Position numbers and translations under genes: made by a program | Notes under the pieces: generated by a model | The model's database searches: none | The model's input: only the letters and a program-made list of their open reading frames with translations | Told to the model about the DNA's origin: nothing | In this document: positions 1 to 6,926 of the stretch, piece by piece | How the letters are laid out: the number at the start of each line of letters is the position of its first letter | Numbering within the stretch: position 1 is the first letter of the stretch | Origin: an uncultured cyanobacterium | Lineage (GTDB): Bacteria; Cyanobacteriota; Vampirovibrionia; Gastranaerophilales; Gastranaerophilaceae | Direction of reading: 5' to 3' | DNA length: 11,811 nucleotides | Assembly: GCA_947073895.1 (NCBI GenBank) | Contig: CAMTNN010000032.1 | Span: 1 to 11,811 of the forward strand

Positions 1-998
1 CTGCAAATGTTATCAGAGAACTTGAAGCAAAACACGAAAAAGTAGTTGCTTTGGTTAGAGAAAAAGACGCATTTCCGGGTAAATCAGCAGTTTTAAATGA
101 TGCTCTTGAAATTGCCAAAGGTGAAGCAATTTTGGTATTTGATGCAGATGCGACAGTAGAACCTGATTTTCTTAACAAATTAATCCCTAATCTTGAACCG
201 GCTGATGTTGGTGCTGTTCAAGCAAGAAAAATTATCAGAAACAAAGATTATAACTTCTTAACCAAGTGCCAAAACAATGAATACACAATGGACTCACAGC
301 TTCAAGTAGGTCGTGATGCTGTTAAAGGTGCTGTTGAACTTCGTGGCAATGGTGAATTAATAAAAAGAGAAGCGCTGGTTGATATCGGCGGTTGGAATAA
401 TTACACAATCACTGACGATTTAGATATGTCTACAAGATTACATATCAAAGGATGGGACGTTAGATTCTGTCCTGAAGCTTGTGTTTATGAAGAAGGCATT
501 ATTTATTTATTCCCGCTGTTCAGACAAAGAAGACGCTGGTTAGAAGGCACAATTCGTCGTTATTTGGAATACTCGGGAGAGGCATTGCGCTCTAAAAAAA
601 TGTCACTTCGCGCAAGGCTGGATATGGGAATTTACATAACTCAATTCATAATGCCGCTTTGGTTTATCATGGAATTAGTATCAAGAATTGCAAAATTCGC
701 GATTGATAGAACCGATTTCCACAACGTTTTATGGTCATCACTTATCGTATCAGCAGCTGTTGGTATTGGCTTTATTCTTACTATCAGATACAGCTTAAGA
801 AGATTTGACGCCGTTCCAAGATTGAGTGCTATTAAGCAGGCATTTGAAACTACAGTTTATTTTTTAATAATCTGGTTCCCTATGGAATTATTTATTTGCG
901 GAAAAATTTTATTCTGTAAAAAAGATATGAACTGGGGTAAAACCGCTCACGGTTTAGTTCTAGAAGAACAACAAAAGCAAGAATTAGTAGAGGTATAA
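1..998 (+). CDS. Processive family 2 glycosyltransferase, membrane-bound (5' partial)
   Basis: The reading frame is already open at the window edge (first full codon at 3), so the N-terminus lies upstream; the TTG at 51 is not the real start. It shows the GT-A/GT2 landmarks of processive polysaccharide synthases of the BcsA/NodC/PgaC type: a DAD metal-binding motif (141-149), an acceptor-site TDD (411-419) and a QRRRW motif (525-539) that holds the growing chain. After QRRRW come about three hydrophobic segments (around 630-690, 730-780 and 850-910), as expected of a transporter-like C-terminal domain. By family, the enzyme would use a UDP-sugar at the cytoplasmic face of the inner membrane to build and extrude a beta-linked polysaccharide. 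The actual sugar cannot be read from the sequence. apt follows 5 nt downstream, so the two are probably cotranscribed, although they have no obvious functional link. Family call is firm; substrate is unknown. Confidence 0.9.
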   Translation, partial: ANVIRELEAKHEKVVALVREKDAFPGKSAVLNDALEIAKGEAILVFDADATVEPDFLNKLIPNLEPADVGAVQARKIIRNKDYNFLTKCQNNEYTMDSQLQVGRDAVKGAVELRGNGELIKREALVDIGGWNNYTITDDLDMSTRLHIKGWDVRFCPEACVYEEGIIYLFPLFRQRRRWLEGTIRRYLEYSGEALRSKKMSLRARLDMGIYITQFIMPLWFIMELVSRIAKFAIDRTDFHNVLWSSLIVSAAVGIGFILTIRYSLRRFDAVPRLSAIKQAFETTVYFLIIWFPMELFICGKILFCKKDMNWGKTAHGLVLEEQQKQELVEV

Positions 999-1003
999 AT
1001 AGT

Positions 1004-1552
1004 ATGTTAGAAACTAAAGATTTTGAATATGTTAGAAGCACAGTAAGAGAAGTTCCGGATTTTCCGAAACCGGGTATTTTGTTTTTAGATGTTACAACAA
1101 TTGTAAAAGACCCAAAAGCTTTTAATCTGTGTATTGATTTTTTATATGAAAAATTTAAAGATGAAAAAATCGATTATATTGCAGGTATTGAATCAAGAGG
1201 GTTCATCTTCGGAGCTCCACTTGCTTGTAAATTAAATGCAGGTTTTATCACAATTAGAAAGCCAAACAAGCTTCCTGCTGACACAATTAAAGAAACTTAC
1301 TCTTTAGAATACGGCACAGATACAATCGAAATGCATGCAGATGCTGTAAAAGCAGGCGACAGAGTTGTTGTAATTGATGACTTGTTAGCGACAGGCGGAA
1401 CTGCTGTTGCAGCTTGTAATCTTATTAAAAAAGCAGGTGCAGAAGTTGCTGCTGCTGCATTCGTTATTGAGCTTGACCCGCTAAAAGGCAAAGAAAAAAT
1501 CGAAGCAACCGGAGTTGAAGTTATTTCAATGTTAAACTACGATTTAGACTAA
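1004..1552 (+). CDS. apt: Adenine phosphoribosyltransferase
   Basis: A cytoplasmic purine salvage enzyme that converts adenine plus PRPP to AMP and PPi. The 182-residue length is normal for Apt. The protein has the DFPKPGI-type N-terminus (residues 19-25), GIESRGFIFG (61-70), the flexible-loop segment RKPNKLPADT (85-94), and the type I PRPP-binding motif VVVIDDLLATGGTA (121-134) with adjacent acidic residues D125 and D126. The ATG at 1004 has an AGAGG at 989-993, about 10 nt upstream and inside the end of the glycosyltransferase gene, which argues for translational coupling. The TAA stop overlaps the end of the oppositely oriented solute-binding gene by 4 nt (shared CTAA). No U-tract terminator follows; a 13-bp inverted repeat begins 26 nt past the stop. 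Nothing in the sequence looks degraded. Confidence 0.97.
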   Translation: MLETKDFEYVRSTVREVPDFPKPGILFLDVTTIVKDPKAFNLCIDFLYEKFKDEKIDYIAGIESRGFIFGAPLACKLNAGFITIRKPNKLPADTIKETYSLEYGTDTIEMHADAVKAGDRVVVIDDLLATGGTAVAACNLIKKAGAEVAAAAFVIELDPLKGKEKIEATGVEVISMLNYDLD

Positions 1553-2754
1553 TTCAATTTCTTAACTAAATTATCTAGCAACTGTTCAATCGAACCTTTA
1601 TTCAAAAGCACAGATTGAACAGTTGTATTAATTAAAAGGTTGATTTCTTTTTGATTATCGTGTTGTTTGACCTGAGGAGTGATTTTATTAATTTGTCTAG
1701 CACTAATTGAACGCGCTTTTGAGGTTAAATCTGATTCATCGTTATAAAATTTATCACTCAATGCATTGGAGTTTGTTGCAATAATATTTGTCATCTTGGC
1801 AAGTTCAAGCTGATTTTCGGCATTAGTTAAATACAAGCAGAAATCCAGTGCTTCTTTTTTGTGTTTTGCACGGAGCGGAATAACAAAATTCATAACAGAA
1901 AAATCATTCTGCCCTACGGGCCCTTTAATTTGTTCTAAAACATCCGTATTTTCATAAACACTTGGGGCGTTTTCTTTAATCATATTCAAGAAATTTGCCC
2001 CGCCCTGATAAAATACGATTTTGCCTGCCATATATTGTTCAAGCGCTTCTCGATGAGTAAAAGTAATTGTTTCAGGCGGTATTAAATCTTTTTGATAAAG
2101 AACTTTAAACATTTCAAAAACTTTTACACTTTCAGGAGAGTTTAAATCCTCTAATTCTGAAATACCGTACTTATTTAAAATCTTTACCATAGTATCGTTT
2201 TCTGTAATCGTTGGAAGATAAGAATAAACACCGGTGTTTGTTTTAATTTTTTCAGAAACAGAAGCCAGCTCCTTGTATGTTTTAGGGAGCCTTAAAAGTC
2301 CTGATTTTTGGAATAAATCTTTGTTATAAATAGTAATTGCGCTGGTTGCATACCAGGGAATTGAGTAAACTTCATTATTATATTTTAAAGCCTCAACTAT
2401 TTCCGGATTAAAATCGGACAATTTTGTTTCATCAATTTTCCAGAGAGTTCCCTTTTGAGCAAGAATAGCTGAAAAATCCGGATTTAGATTAATTAAATCA
2501 GGCGGATTATCTGTCATAACAGCTGCAAGGGTTCGTTTTTCACCTTCTGAAAAGGGAACATCTATCCATTTAATTTGAGTATTTGGATGTTCTTTTTCAT
2601 AACTGCGAATAATTTTATAGATATAATCTGCATAGTCGCCCATTTGAAGAGTCTGAAAAGTCACCTCTTTAGGAGTATTATCTTGTCTTATTGAACAGGC
2701 GGTTAAACCTAAGACAGATATCACTATTAAAGAAAAGATTATAAGTTTTTTCAC
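1549..2754 (-). CDS. Extracellular solute-binding lipoprotein (family 1, ABC sugar-type)
   Basis: Predicted periplasmic substrate-binding lipoprotein, 401 aa. The N-terminus has a KK n-region, a hydrophobic core, and a lipobox LTAC with Cys20 as the lipidation site. The rest resembles MalE/UgpB-like family 1 binding proteins: an early segment with YEKEHPNTQIKW, then DNPPDLINLNPDF, and a central YSIPWYATSAITIYNKDLF block, which is a typical pattern in sugar and oligosaccharide binders. The start is GTG at 2752-2754 with an AAAGGA about 8 nt upstream that overlaps the stop of the preceding small gene, so the two are translationally coupled. No ABC permease or ATPase gene is present in this window, so the partner transporter must lie elsewhere or is shared. 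The ligand is unknown. The last 25 codons contain a perfect 13-bp inverted repeat (1579-1625), described separately. Confidence 0.9.
   Translation of the reverse strand: MKKLIIFSLIVISVLGLTACSIRQDNTPKEVTFQTLQMGDYADYIYKIIRSYEKEHPNTQIKWIDVPFSEGEKRTLAAVMTDNPPDLINLNPDFSAILAQKGTLWKIDETKLSDFNPEIVEALKYNNEVYSIPWYATSAITIYNKDLFQKSGLLRLPKTYKELASVSEKIKTNTGVYSYLPTITENDTMVKILNKYGISELEDLNSPESVKVFEMFKVLYQKDLIPPETITFTHREALEQYMAGKIVFYQGGANFLNMIKENAPSVYENTDVLEQIKGPVGQNDFSVMNFVIPLRAKHKKEALDFCLYLTNAENQLELAKMTNIIATNSNALSDKFYNDESDLTSKARSISARQINKITPQVKQHDNQKEINLLINTTVQSVLLNKGSIEQLLDNLVKKLN
1579..1625. repeat. 13-bp perfect inverted repeat inside the 3' end of the solute-binding gene
   Basis: CAACTGTTCAATC (1579-1591) and GATTGAACAGTTG (1613-1625) are perfect reverse complements separated by 21 nt. 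They lie in the last 25 codons of the minus-strand lipoprotein gene and begin 26 nt past the apt stop on the plus strand. There is no U-tract on either side. It could form a stable hairpin in both transcripts, for example as an mRNA 3'-end or processing signal. Confidence 0.6.
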
Positions 2755-2758
2755 AAAA

Positions 2759-3145
2759 TTATCCTTTTATTTCTTTATTCAAATTAACATCTACATATTT
2801 AAACATATTAAGCACAATCCCCGGTTGAAAATAATAAATATCATTACAAGGTGTAATTTTTAATATTGAATTAAGAGGATCAATGCTTGCAACAGTTGCA
2901 AGATATTTGTTATTTGCAGCTGTAAAAATAATATATCCGTTTGCTGTTTGGATTTCTTCTACAGCAAACTTATTTGCAGAAACAGCACCGAGGGTTAGAT
3001 AAAACAGTTTTTCTTTATTAACCGCAAACATTTTTGTGCAGGTTTCAAAAGAAATATTTTGAGGAGTTGTAAGGGATTGAGGTTCTTCTAGTGCAAAAGA
3101 TGGAAGCATAAAGAAACACGCAAATAATAGAAATATTTTTTTCAT
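2759..3145 (-). CDS. Small exported protein of unknown function
   Basis: A 128-aa protein I do not recognise. It begins with a good Sec signal peptide (KK, then a Phe/Leu-rich core) ending in P-S-F-A, with likely cleavage after residue 18. The mature part, about 110 aa, is mainly short hydrophobic strand-like segments (LFYLTLGAVSA, GYIIFTAANNKYLATVAS) and contains two Cys (in FETCTK and ITPCND) that could form a disulfide in the periplasm. The start at 3145 is chosen because AGGAGAGAAGG sits 4-15 nt upstream, and because an extension to 3178 would lie before the predicted transcription start. It is the first gene of a two-gene unit, with only 4 nt to the solute-binding lipoprotein. A role alongside that protein is inferred from context only. 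Confidence 0.75.
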   Translation of the reverse strand: MKKIFLLFACFFMLPSFALEEPQSLTTPQNISFETCTKMFAVNKEKLFYLTLGAVSANKFAVEEIQTANGYIIFTAANNKYLATVASIDPLNSILKITPCNDIYYFQPGIVLNMFKYVDVNLNKEIKG

Positions 3146-3168
3146 AAAACCTTCTCTCCTCATTTTGC

Positions 3169-3197
3169 ATTTTAGCATACCATATAAAGCTTGTAAA
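3169..3197 (-). promoter_or_regulatory. Sigma70-type promoter for the exported protein/solute-binding unit
   Basis: Reading on the minus strand, TTTACA (3197-3192; 5 of 6 to TTGACA) is followed by a 17-bp spacer and TAAAAT (3174-3169; 5 of 6 to TATAAT). The -10 is preceded by TGC, an extended -10 element. The start of transcription would fall near 3162, giving a leader of about 17 nt that contains the AGGAGAGAAGG ribosome-binding site. This is the best-matched full promoter in the window. Confidence 0.7.
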
Positions 3198-3262
3198 CAT
3201 TTATGAAGAGGATATTGTAATCACCAAATAGCTCACAGTATGATATTTATATTAAGATTTAT

Positions 3263-3278
3263 AAGGAACGTATCGTTG
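3263..3278 (+). promoter_or_regulatory. Ribosome-binding site deciding a TTG start for the AAA ATPase
   Basis: AAGGA at 3263-3267 lies 8 nt before TTG at 3276-3278. The alternative ATG at 3240 is preceded by AGCTCACAGT, with no purine-rich element. A possible -10 (TATATT, 3248-3253) would put transcription start near 3260, downstream of that ATG, which would exclude it. The choice is an inference from spacing, not proven. Confidence 0.6.
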
Positions 3279-4760
3279 AGAATTAATCCCATTCAATTAG
3301 CTTACAGCAAGCCGAATTATGCAGCAAAGAAAAATAAAACAACAACTGCACCTCAAGAAAATAAAATTACGACAGCAATGCCTGATAATTATGGCAGAGC
3401 AATGGTTTTCAAAGGCCGACCATCAAAAATAGCAACAATTGTTAAAAACGCACCATTTGAAGATAAACTTGCTATTGGATTAAACGAGTTAGTCAAAGGT
3501 CCACGAGTTGGTAATGTATTATTAGTTGTAGAGAATAACAAAGAACTTCCGAAGTTAATGGAATATCTTCAATTACCTATTCCTATTCAAAAATTAAACA
3601 TTTTAACAGTTCCTAACTGGGAAACCAATCTGTTGTTTGCAAGAAACGGGAACAATATAACAATGGTAAACATTTCAGATAAGCCAATAATAGGTTCAGC
3701 GCTTGATTATATAGCATCAGGTGATTCTATTGATATTACCCCTGGAGATAGCTTCTGCACTCCACATGGTTGCTTTGAGATTAAAGAGAGCGAAGAAGAC
3801 TCTCTCTTAAATAAAAACAAATCAATATTTTTACAAACTTTAGATTACACAAAAGAATTGCGAGAATCTACATTAAAACACAACCGAAATGTTAAAGCAT
3901 TTATTGAAGAAATGATTAAACCGAAATCTAAATCTAAAGGTTTAACCTTTGATGCTGTAGGTGGTCAAGATGAAGTAATTGAGGCTCTAAAAAAGAATGT
4001 ATTATTCCCATTAAAGTATCCTGATGTTTTTGAAGGATTTATGGTAAGCCGCGGAGCAATACTATATGGACAACCTGGAACCGGAAAAACATTGCTTGCA
4101 AAAACTCTTGCCGCAGAATCAGGAGCATCTATGTTTGAACTTTGCGCAACTGATTTAGCTGATAAATATGTGGGTGAATCAGAAAAGAATTGCCGTGAGT
4201 TGTTTGAAAAAGCTGTCGACGCACAACCAAGCATTATTTATTTTGACGAAATTGATGCTCTCGGCAAAAAACGAGGTGAAGATAAATACGGAGACAAGCT
4301 ATTAGCACAGTTTTTATCTTTAATGAGCGATTTGGAAAAACGCGGAGACAATGTTTTTATCATAGGTTCTACTAATAGAAAAGAAGACCTTGATACAGCC
4401 TTCACTCGTTCAGGAAGATTTTCTACTCTTTTGGAAGTCAAAGCACCTGATTTAAAAGGTACAAGACAAATTCTTGAAATCCATACTAATGGAAAACCGA
4501 TTGATGAAGATGTAGATTTAGAATACATTGCGAACAAAATGTTTTCTAAGAAAATGACTGGTGCTGATATTGCTCTTACAGTCAAAGAAGCATTTTCTCA
4601 TGCTCTTGAAAGAACAGGAATATATGAAAGCATGGCAAGAAACGCTTACTCACCAATGATGAAAGACTATTTAACAATCAACACTGAAGATTTTATTAAA
4701 GTAATAAATAGTTTCAATAACAGCTCAAATCAACGACCTGCTATCGGTTTTAATAAATAG
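3276..4760 (+). CDS. AAA-family ATPase with uncharacterised N-terminal region
   Basis: A single classical AAA module sits behind about 220 residues I cannot assign. Numbering from the TTG at 3276 (494 aa): Walker A GQPGTGKT 265-272, pore loop KYVG about 297-300, Walker B YFDEIDA with D324/E325, sensor-1 N367, arginine fingers R378 and R381 in the TRSGRF segment, and a small helical domain with MTGADIALTVKEAF. This matches the Cdc48/PAN/FtsH group, so an ATP-driven unfoldase or remodelling ring is the family expectation. There is no HEXXH protease domain and no membrane segment, so it is not FtsH. The N-terminal region (strand-rich, including NVLLVVENN and DSIDITPGD) ends in a helical linker. 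An ATG at 3240 is possible (506 aa), but it has no Shine-Dalgarno. The TTG at 3276 has AAGGA 8 nt upstream and gives the more natural start MRINPIQL. It stands alone between a divergent unit and the kinase unit. Clients unknown. Confidence 0.85.
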   Translation: MRINPIQLAYSKPNYAAKKNKTTTAPQENKITTAMPDNYGRAMVFKGRPSKIATIVKNAPFEDKLAIGLNELVKGPRVGNVLLVVENNKELPKLMEYLQLPIPIQKLNILTVPNWETNLLFARNGNNITMVNISDKPIIGSALDYIASGDSIDITPGDSFCTPHGCFEIKESEEDSLLNKNKSIFLQTLDYTKELRESTLKHNRNVKAFIEEMIKPKSKSKGLTFDAVGGQDEVIEALKKNVLFPLKYPDVFEGFMVSRGAILYGQPGTGKTLLAKTLAAESGASMFELCATDLADKYVGESEKNCRELFEKAVDAQPSIIYFDEIDALGKKRGEDKYGDKLLAQFLSLMSDLEKRGDNVFIIGSTNRKEDLDTAFTRSGRFSTLLEVKAPDLKGTRQILEIHTNGKPIDEDVDLEYIANKMFSKKMTGADIALTVKEAFSHALERTGIYESMARNAYSPMMKDYLTINTEDFIKVINSFNNSSNQRPAIGFNK

Positions 4761-4799
4761 TAAACTTTTTTTACAATTCTATCCAAAATACGAGCATTT

Positions 4800-4821
4800 T
4801 ATTGTAATTTACTATACAATA
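4800..4821. repeat. 7-bp inverted repeat before the kinase unit, possible operator overlapping a -10
   Basis: TATTGTA (4800-4806) and TACAATA (4815-4821) form a perfect inverted repeat with an 8-nt spacer. The right arm contains TACAAT (4815-4820), a 5-of-6 match to a -10 box, 26 nt before the ATG at 4847. No good -35 was seen. The placement fits either an operator or a promoter with a weak -35. In AT-rich DNA a 7-bp repeat can occur by chance. Confidence 0.35.
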
Positions 4822-4846
4822 TTTATGATGAATTAAGGATGAAAAT

Positions 4847-5683
4847 ATGATGGAAACTTTTGAATTAACAAATTACAATTTTTATTCAAGCAGACTCGAT
4901 ATGGAGCTTATTACTACCATCGTTGATACATTAAAAGAGATTTTGGAAGAAGATAAAAAGCAGGAACAACCGTTGTTTCTAAAAGTTGCCGATGACTTCA
5001 TCCTAAATATTGCAAGAAAAGTTGTTCAAGAAAAGAAAAAAACTTTCTTGATTGGTATAACAGGCGAGAGCGCATCAGGTAAAACTGTATTTGTTGATAA
5101 CACTATCGAAGCAGTTGTACGTGACAAAAAAGAAGGTATTTACACAGTTATCCGCCAGGATGACTATTATAAAGATACTTCAAAAGAATTACAAGAAGCT
5201 GGAAGCTATGATGCTTTGTTTAAAACAGGTTTCAGCTTCGATACTCCGGAAGTTATTAATCTTAAGCTGATGAAGGAACACCTTTCTTCATTGAAAAACG
5301 GTGAATCTATTGTTTCACCTAACTATGATTTCGTCACATGTGAATCAAAACCTGACGGAGAGCTCAAAAAACCGGCAAAAGTTATTCTTACGGAAGGATT
5401 ATATGTTTTAAACGAAGAAGTTCGTGACATTATGGATGTAAAAGTTTATGTATTTACACCGCTTGCAGTTATAAAAGAGCGCTGGTATAAACGCGCTGTA
5501 TCACGTGGTAAAACAGGGGAAGCCGCTGATTTGCAGTTCAAAAATGTAAACGAAACCGCACAACAATATATTCGTCCGACTTATCAAATAGCCGACTGTA
5601 TAATTAACGGAATGGTTGATAAAGAGTATATTAAAGTAATAACAGATAAAATAATGTGCAGACTGGCAGAAGTTTGCTGCTAG
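4847..5683 (+). CDS. Uridine kinase-like P-loop nucleoside kinase
   Basis: Cytoplasmic P-loop kinase of the uridine kinase/phosphoribulokinase family, expected to phosphorylate a nucleoside (uridine/cytidine in the best-known members). Of 278 residues, Walker A GESASGKT is at 73-80; RQDDYYKD at 103-110 corresponds to the family's D-[DN]-[FY]-Y substrate segment; FDTPEVIN (131-138) and SPNYDF (157-162) match the Udk pattern; and LTEGLYVL (181-188) carries the Walker-B-like acidic residue. ERWYKRAVSRGK (211-222) supplies the basic lid. About 65 extra residues precede the kinase fold compared with a typical 210-aa Udk; they look helical (DMELITTIVDTLKEILEED), and their role is unknown. The ATG at 4847 has AAGGA at 4835-4839. 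It is the first gene of a unit ending with deoC, which supports nucleoside salvage. The exact substrate is not proven; a related sugar or vitamin kinase is possible. Confidence 0.82.
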   Translation: MMETFELTNYNFYSSRLDMELITTIVDTLKEILEEDKKQEQPLFLKVADDFILNIARKVVQEKKKTFLIGITGESASGKTVFVDNTIEAVVRDKKEGIYTVIRQDDYYKDTSKELQEAGSYDALFKTGFSFDTPEVINLKLMKEHLSSLKNGESIVSPNYDFVTCESKPDGELKKPAKVILTEGLYVLNEEVRDIMDVKVYVFTPLAVIKERWYKRAVSRGKTGEAADLQFKNVNETAQQYIRPTYQIADCIINGMVDKEYIKVITDKIMCRLAEVCC

Positions 5684-5742
5684 TGGGGTAAATATATTCG
5701 GTTGGAAATACAACTACAGGCTTAAAGAAAAGGGGAAGAGAA

Positions 5743-6102
5743 ATGTTTGAATTAAAAGCACAGATGTATTTTGCAGGAGCACATCATCTTTTAAACTATG
5801 AAGGTGAATGCGAGAACCAGCATGGTCATAACTGGTTGGTAGAGGCTTTTGTTCAGGGAAATTCTTTAGACAAAAGTAATATTCTTGTTGATTATAAAGT
5901 GCTTAAAAAAGAAATGAAAGCAGTGCTTGATTTATTAGACCATAAGGATTTAAACGAACTTCCTTATTTTGAAGGTGAAAGCCCGTCAAGTGAAATGATT
6001 TCACAGTTTATTTATAACAAATTAAAAGAAAAAATCAGTATCATAAGTAAAATTTCCGTTTGGGAAACTCCTACTTCATGTGCTTCATATTACGAGGCTT
6101 AA
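5743..6102 (+). CDS. queD: 6-carboxytetrahydropterin synthase (QueD/PTPS family)
   Basis: A zinc enzyme of the 6-pyruvoyl-tetrahydropterin synthase family. QueD converts dihydroneopterin triphosphate to 6-carboxytetrahydropterin, the second step towards preQ0 and queuosine. The 119-aa length matches bacterial QueD. Zinc ligands are visible as H14 (FAGAH), H27 and H29 (QHGHN); C23 occupies the catalytic Cys position; the D66-H67 pair and E108 (WETPTS) complete the active-site pattern. An AGGGGAAGAG-type purine run precedes the ATG. The gene lies 59 nt after the kinase gene and 2 nt before uppP, so it is cotranscribed. No queC, queE or queF is in the window; a stand-alone PTPS acting in another pterin pathway is a less likely alternative. 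Confidence 0.9.
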   Translation: MFELKAQMYFAGAHHLLNYEGECENQHGHNWLVEAFVQGNSLDKSNILVDYKVLKKEMKAVLDLLDHKDLNELPYFEGESPSSEMISQFIYNKLKEKISIISKISVWETPTSCASYYEA

Positions 6103-6104
6103 TA

Positions 6105-6926
6105 ATGGACTTAATTCAATCAATAATAATGGGATTAGTTCAAGGTTTGAGTGAATTTTTGCCAATTTCGAGTTCTGCTCATTTAGTGCTTACTTCGAAT
6201 TTCTACAAGGTTTTTAAAGGGATTGAAATTGTTCAAGAATCTAATCAGGAAATTTTTCTTGATATTATGCTTCATTTAGGAACTTTGATTGCTGTTTTGA
6301 TTTTCTTTAGAAAAGAGATTTGGGAAATTATAAAAGCATTGAAATCAGGAAATAAAGACGACAAAAACTTTAAGACAGGTATCTATATCATAATCGGGAC
6401 TTTTATTTCGGTAGCTGTTGCTTATCCTTTAAAAGATGTTGCAAGTTTTCTTGTGTTTAAGCCTGCAATTGTTGGAATTTTACTAATTTTTACAGGCTCA
6501 TTACTGTTATTCAGTGAACGCTTTTCAAAAGTAAATAATAAAATAAACCTTAAAAACTCAATTTTTATTGCGATAGCTCAAGGTCTTGCCGCACTTCCAG
6601 GATTCTCTCGTTCTGGTCTTACAATCGCAACAGGATTATTGAGCGGAATTGAAAGAGCAGAAGCTGCAAGATATTCGTTTTTGCTTTCGATTCCGATAAT
6701 ACTCGGAGCATCAATGCTGTATCCTTTAATAACAATTGATGTTAAAGAAGTGGTCACTTATAATTGGACTGCAATTATTGTTGGAACAATCGTTTCAGGA
6801 ATTTCAGGATATCTTTGTATAAAATATTTTCTTAAGTTTGTATCAAAATTCTCGCTATCAGTTTTTGGATATTACTGTTTGGCAGTCGGAATTTTTTCAT
6901 TAATATTTTTTAGGAGCACATTATGA
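6105..6926 (+). CDS. uppP: Undecaprenyl-diphosphatase
   Basis: Integral membrane phosphatase (UppP/BacA family) that dephosphorylates undecaprenyl diphosphate to regenerate the lipid carrier for peptidoglycan and other envelope polymers; overproduction of the family gives bacitracin resistance. The 273-aa length is standard. Motif 1 is EFLPISSSAH (residues 17-26), with the conserved Glu and His; motif 2 is LPGFSRSGLT (164-173), containing the conserved Arg169. Seven to eight hydrophobic segments run through the protein. The ATG at 6105 is chosen because GAGG (6094-6097) is 7 nt upstream; an in-frame TTG at 6060 would add 15 residues overlapping queD and has no such site. The stop overlaps the deoC start (ATGA), so translation is coupled. 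Confidence 0.96.
   Translation: MDLIQSIIMGLVQGLSEFLPISSSAHLVLTSNFYKVFKGIEIVQESNQEIFLDIMLHLGTLIAVLIFFRKEIWEIIKALKSGNKDDKNFKTGIYIIIGTFISVAVAYPLKDVASFLVFKPAIVGILLIFTGSLLLFSERFSKVNNKINLKNSIFIAIAQGLAALPGFSRSGLTIATGLLSGIERAEAARYSFLLSIPIILGASMLYPLITIDVKEVVTYNWTAIIVGTIVSGISGYLCIKYFLKFVSKFSLSVFGYYCLAVGIFSLIFFRSTL

Noticed and set aside
3089..3145. LFAC in the small exported protein as a lipobox
   Set aside because: The Cys is at residue 10, too early for a lipoprotein signal; the better cleavage site is P-S-F-A at residue 18.
3146..3178. Longer start for the small exported protein at 3178
   Set aside because: It would lie upstream of the predicted transcription start, would place residues before the signal peptide, and the strong ribosome-binding site is positioned for 3145.
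3276..4760. FtsH protease
   Set aside because: No N-terminal membrane helices and no HEXXH metalloprotease domain after the AAA module.
5684..5742. Possible preQ1 riboswitch before queD
   Set aside because: Only a 4-bp GTTG/CAAC hairpin was seen and the conserved preQ1-I loop and A-rich tail pattern is not there.
6060..6104. Upstream TTG start for uppP
   Set aside because: It would overlap queD by 43 nt and lacks a ribosome-binding site; ATG at 6105 has GAGG 7 nt upstream and matches family N-termini.
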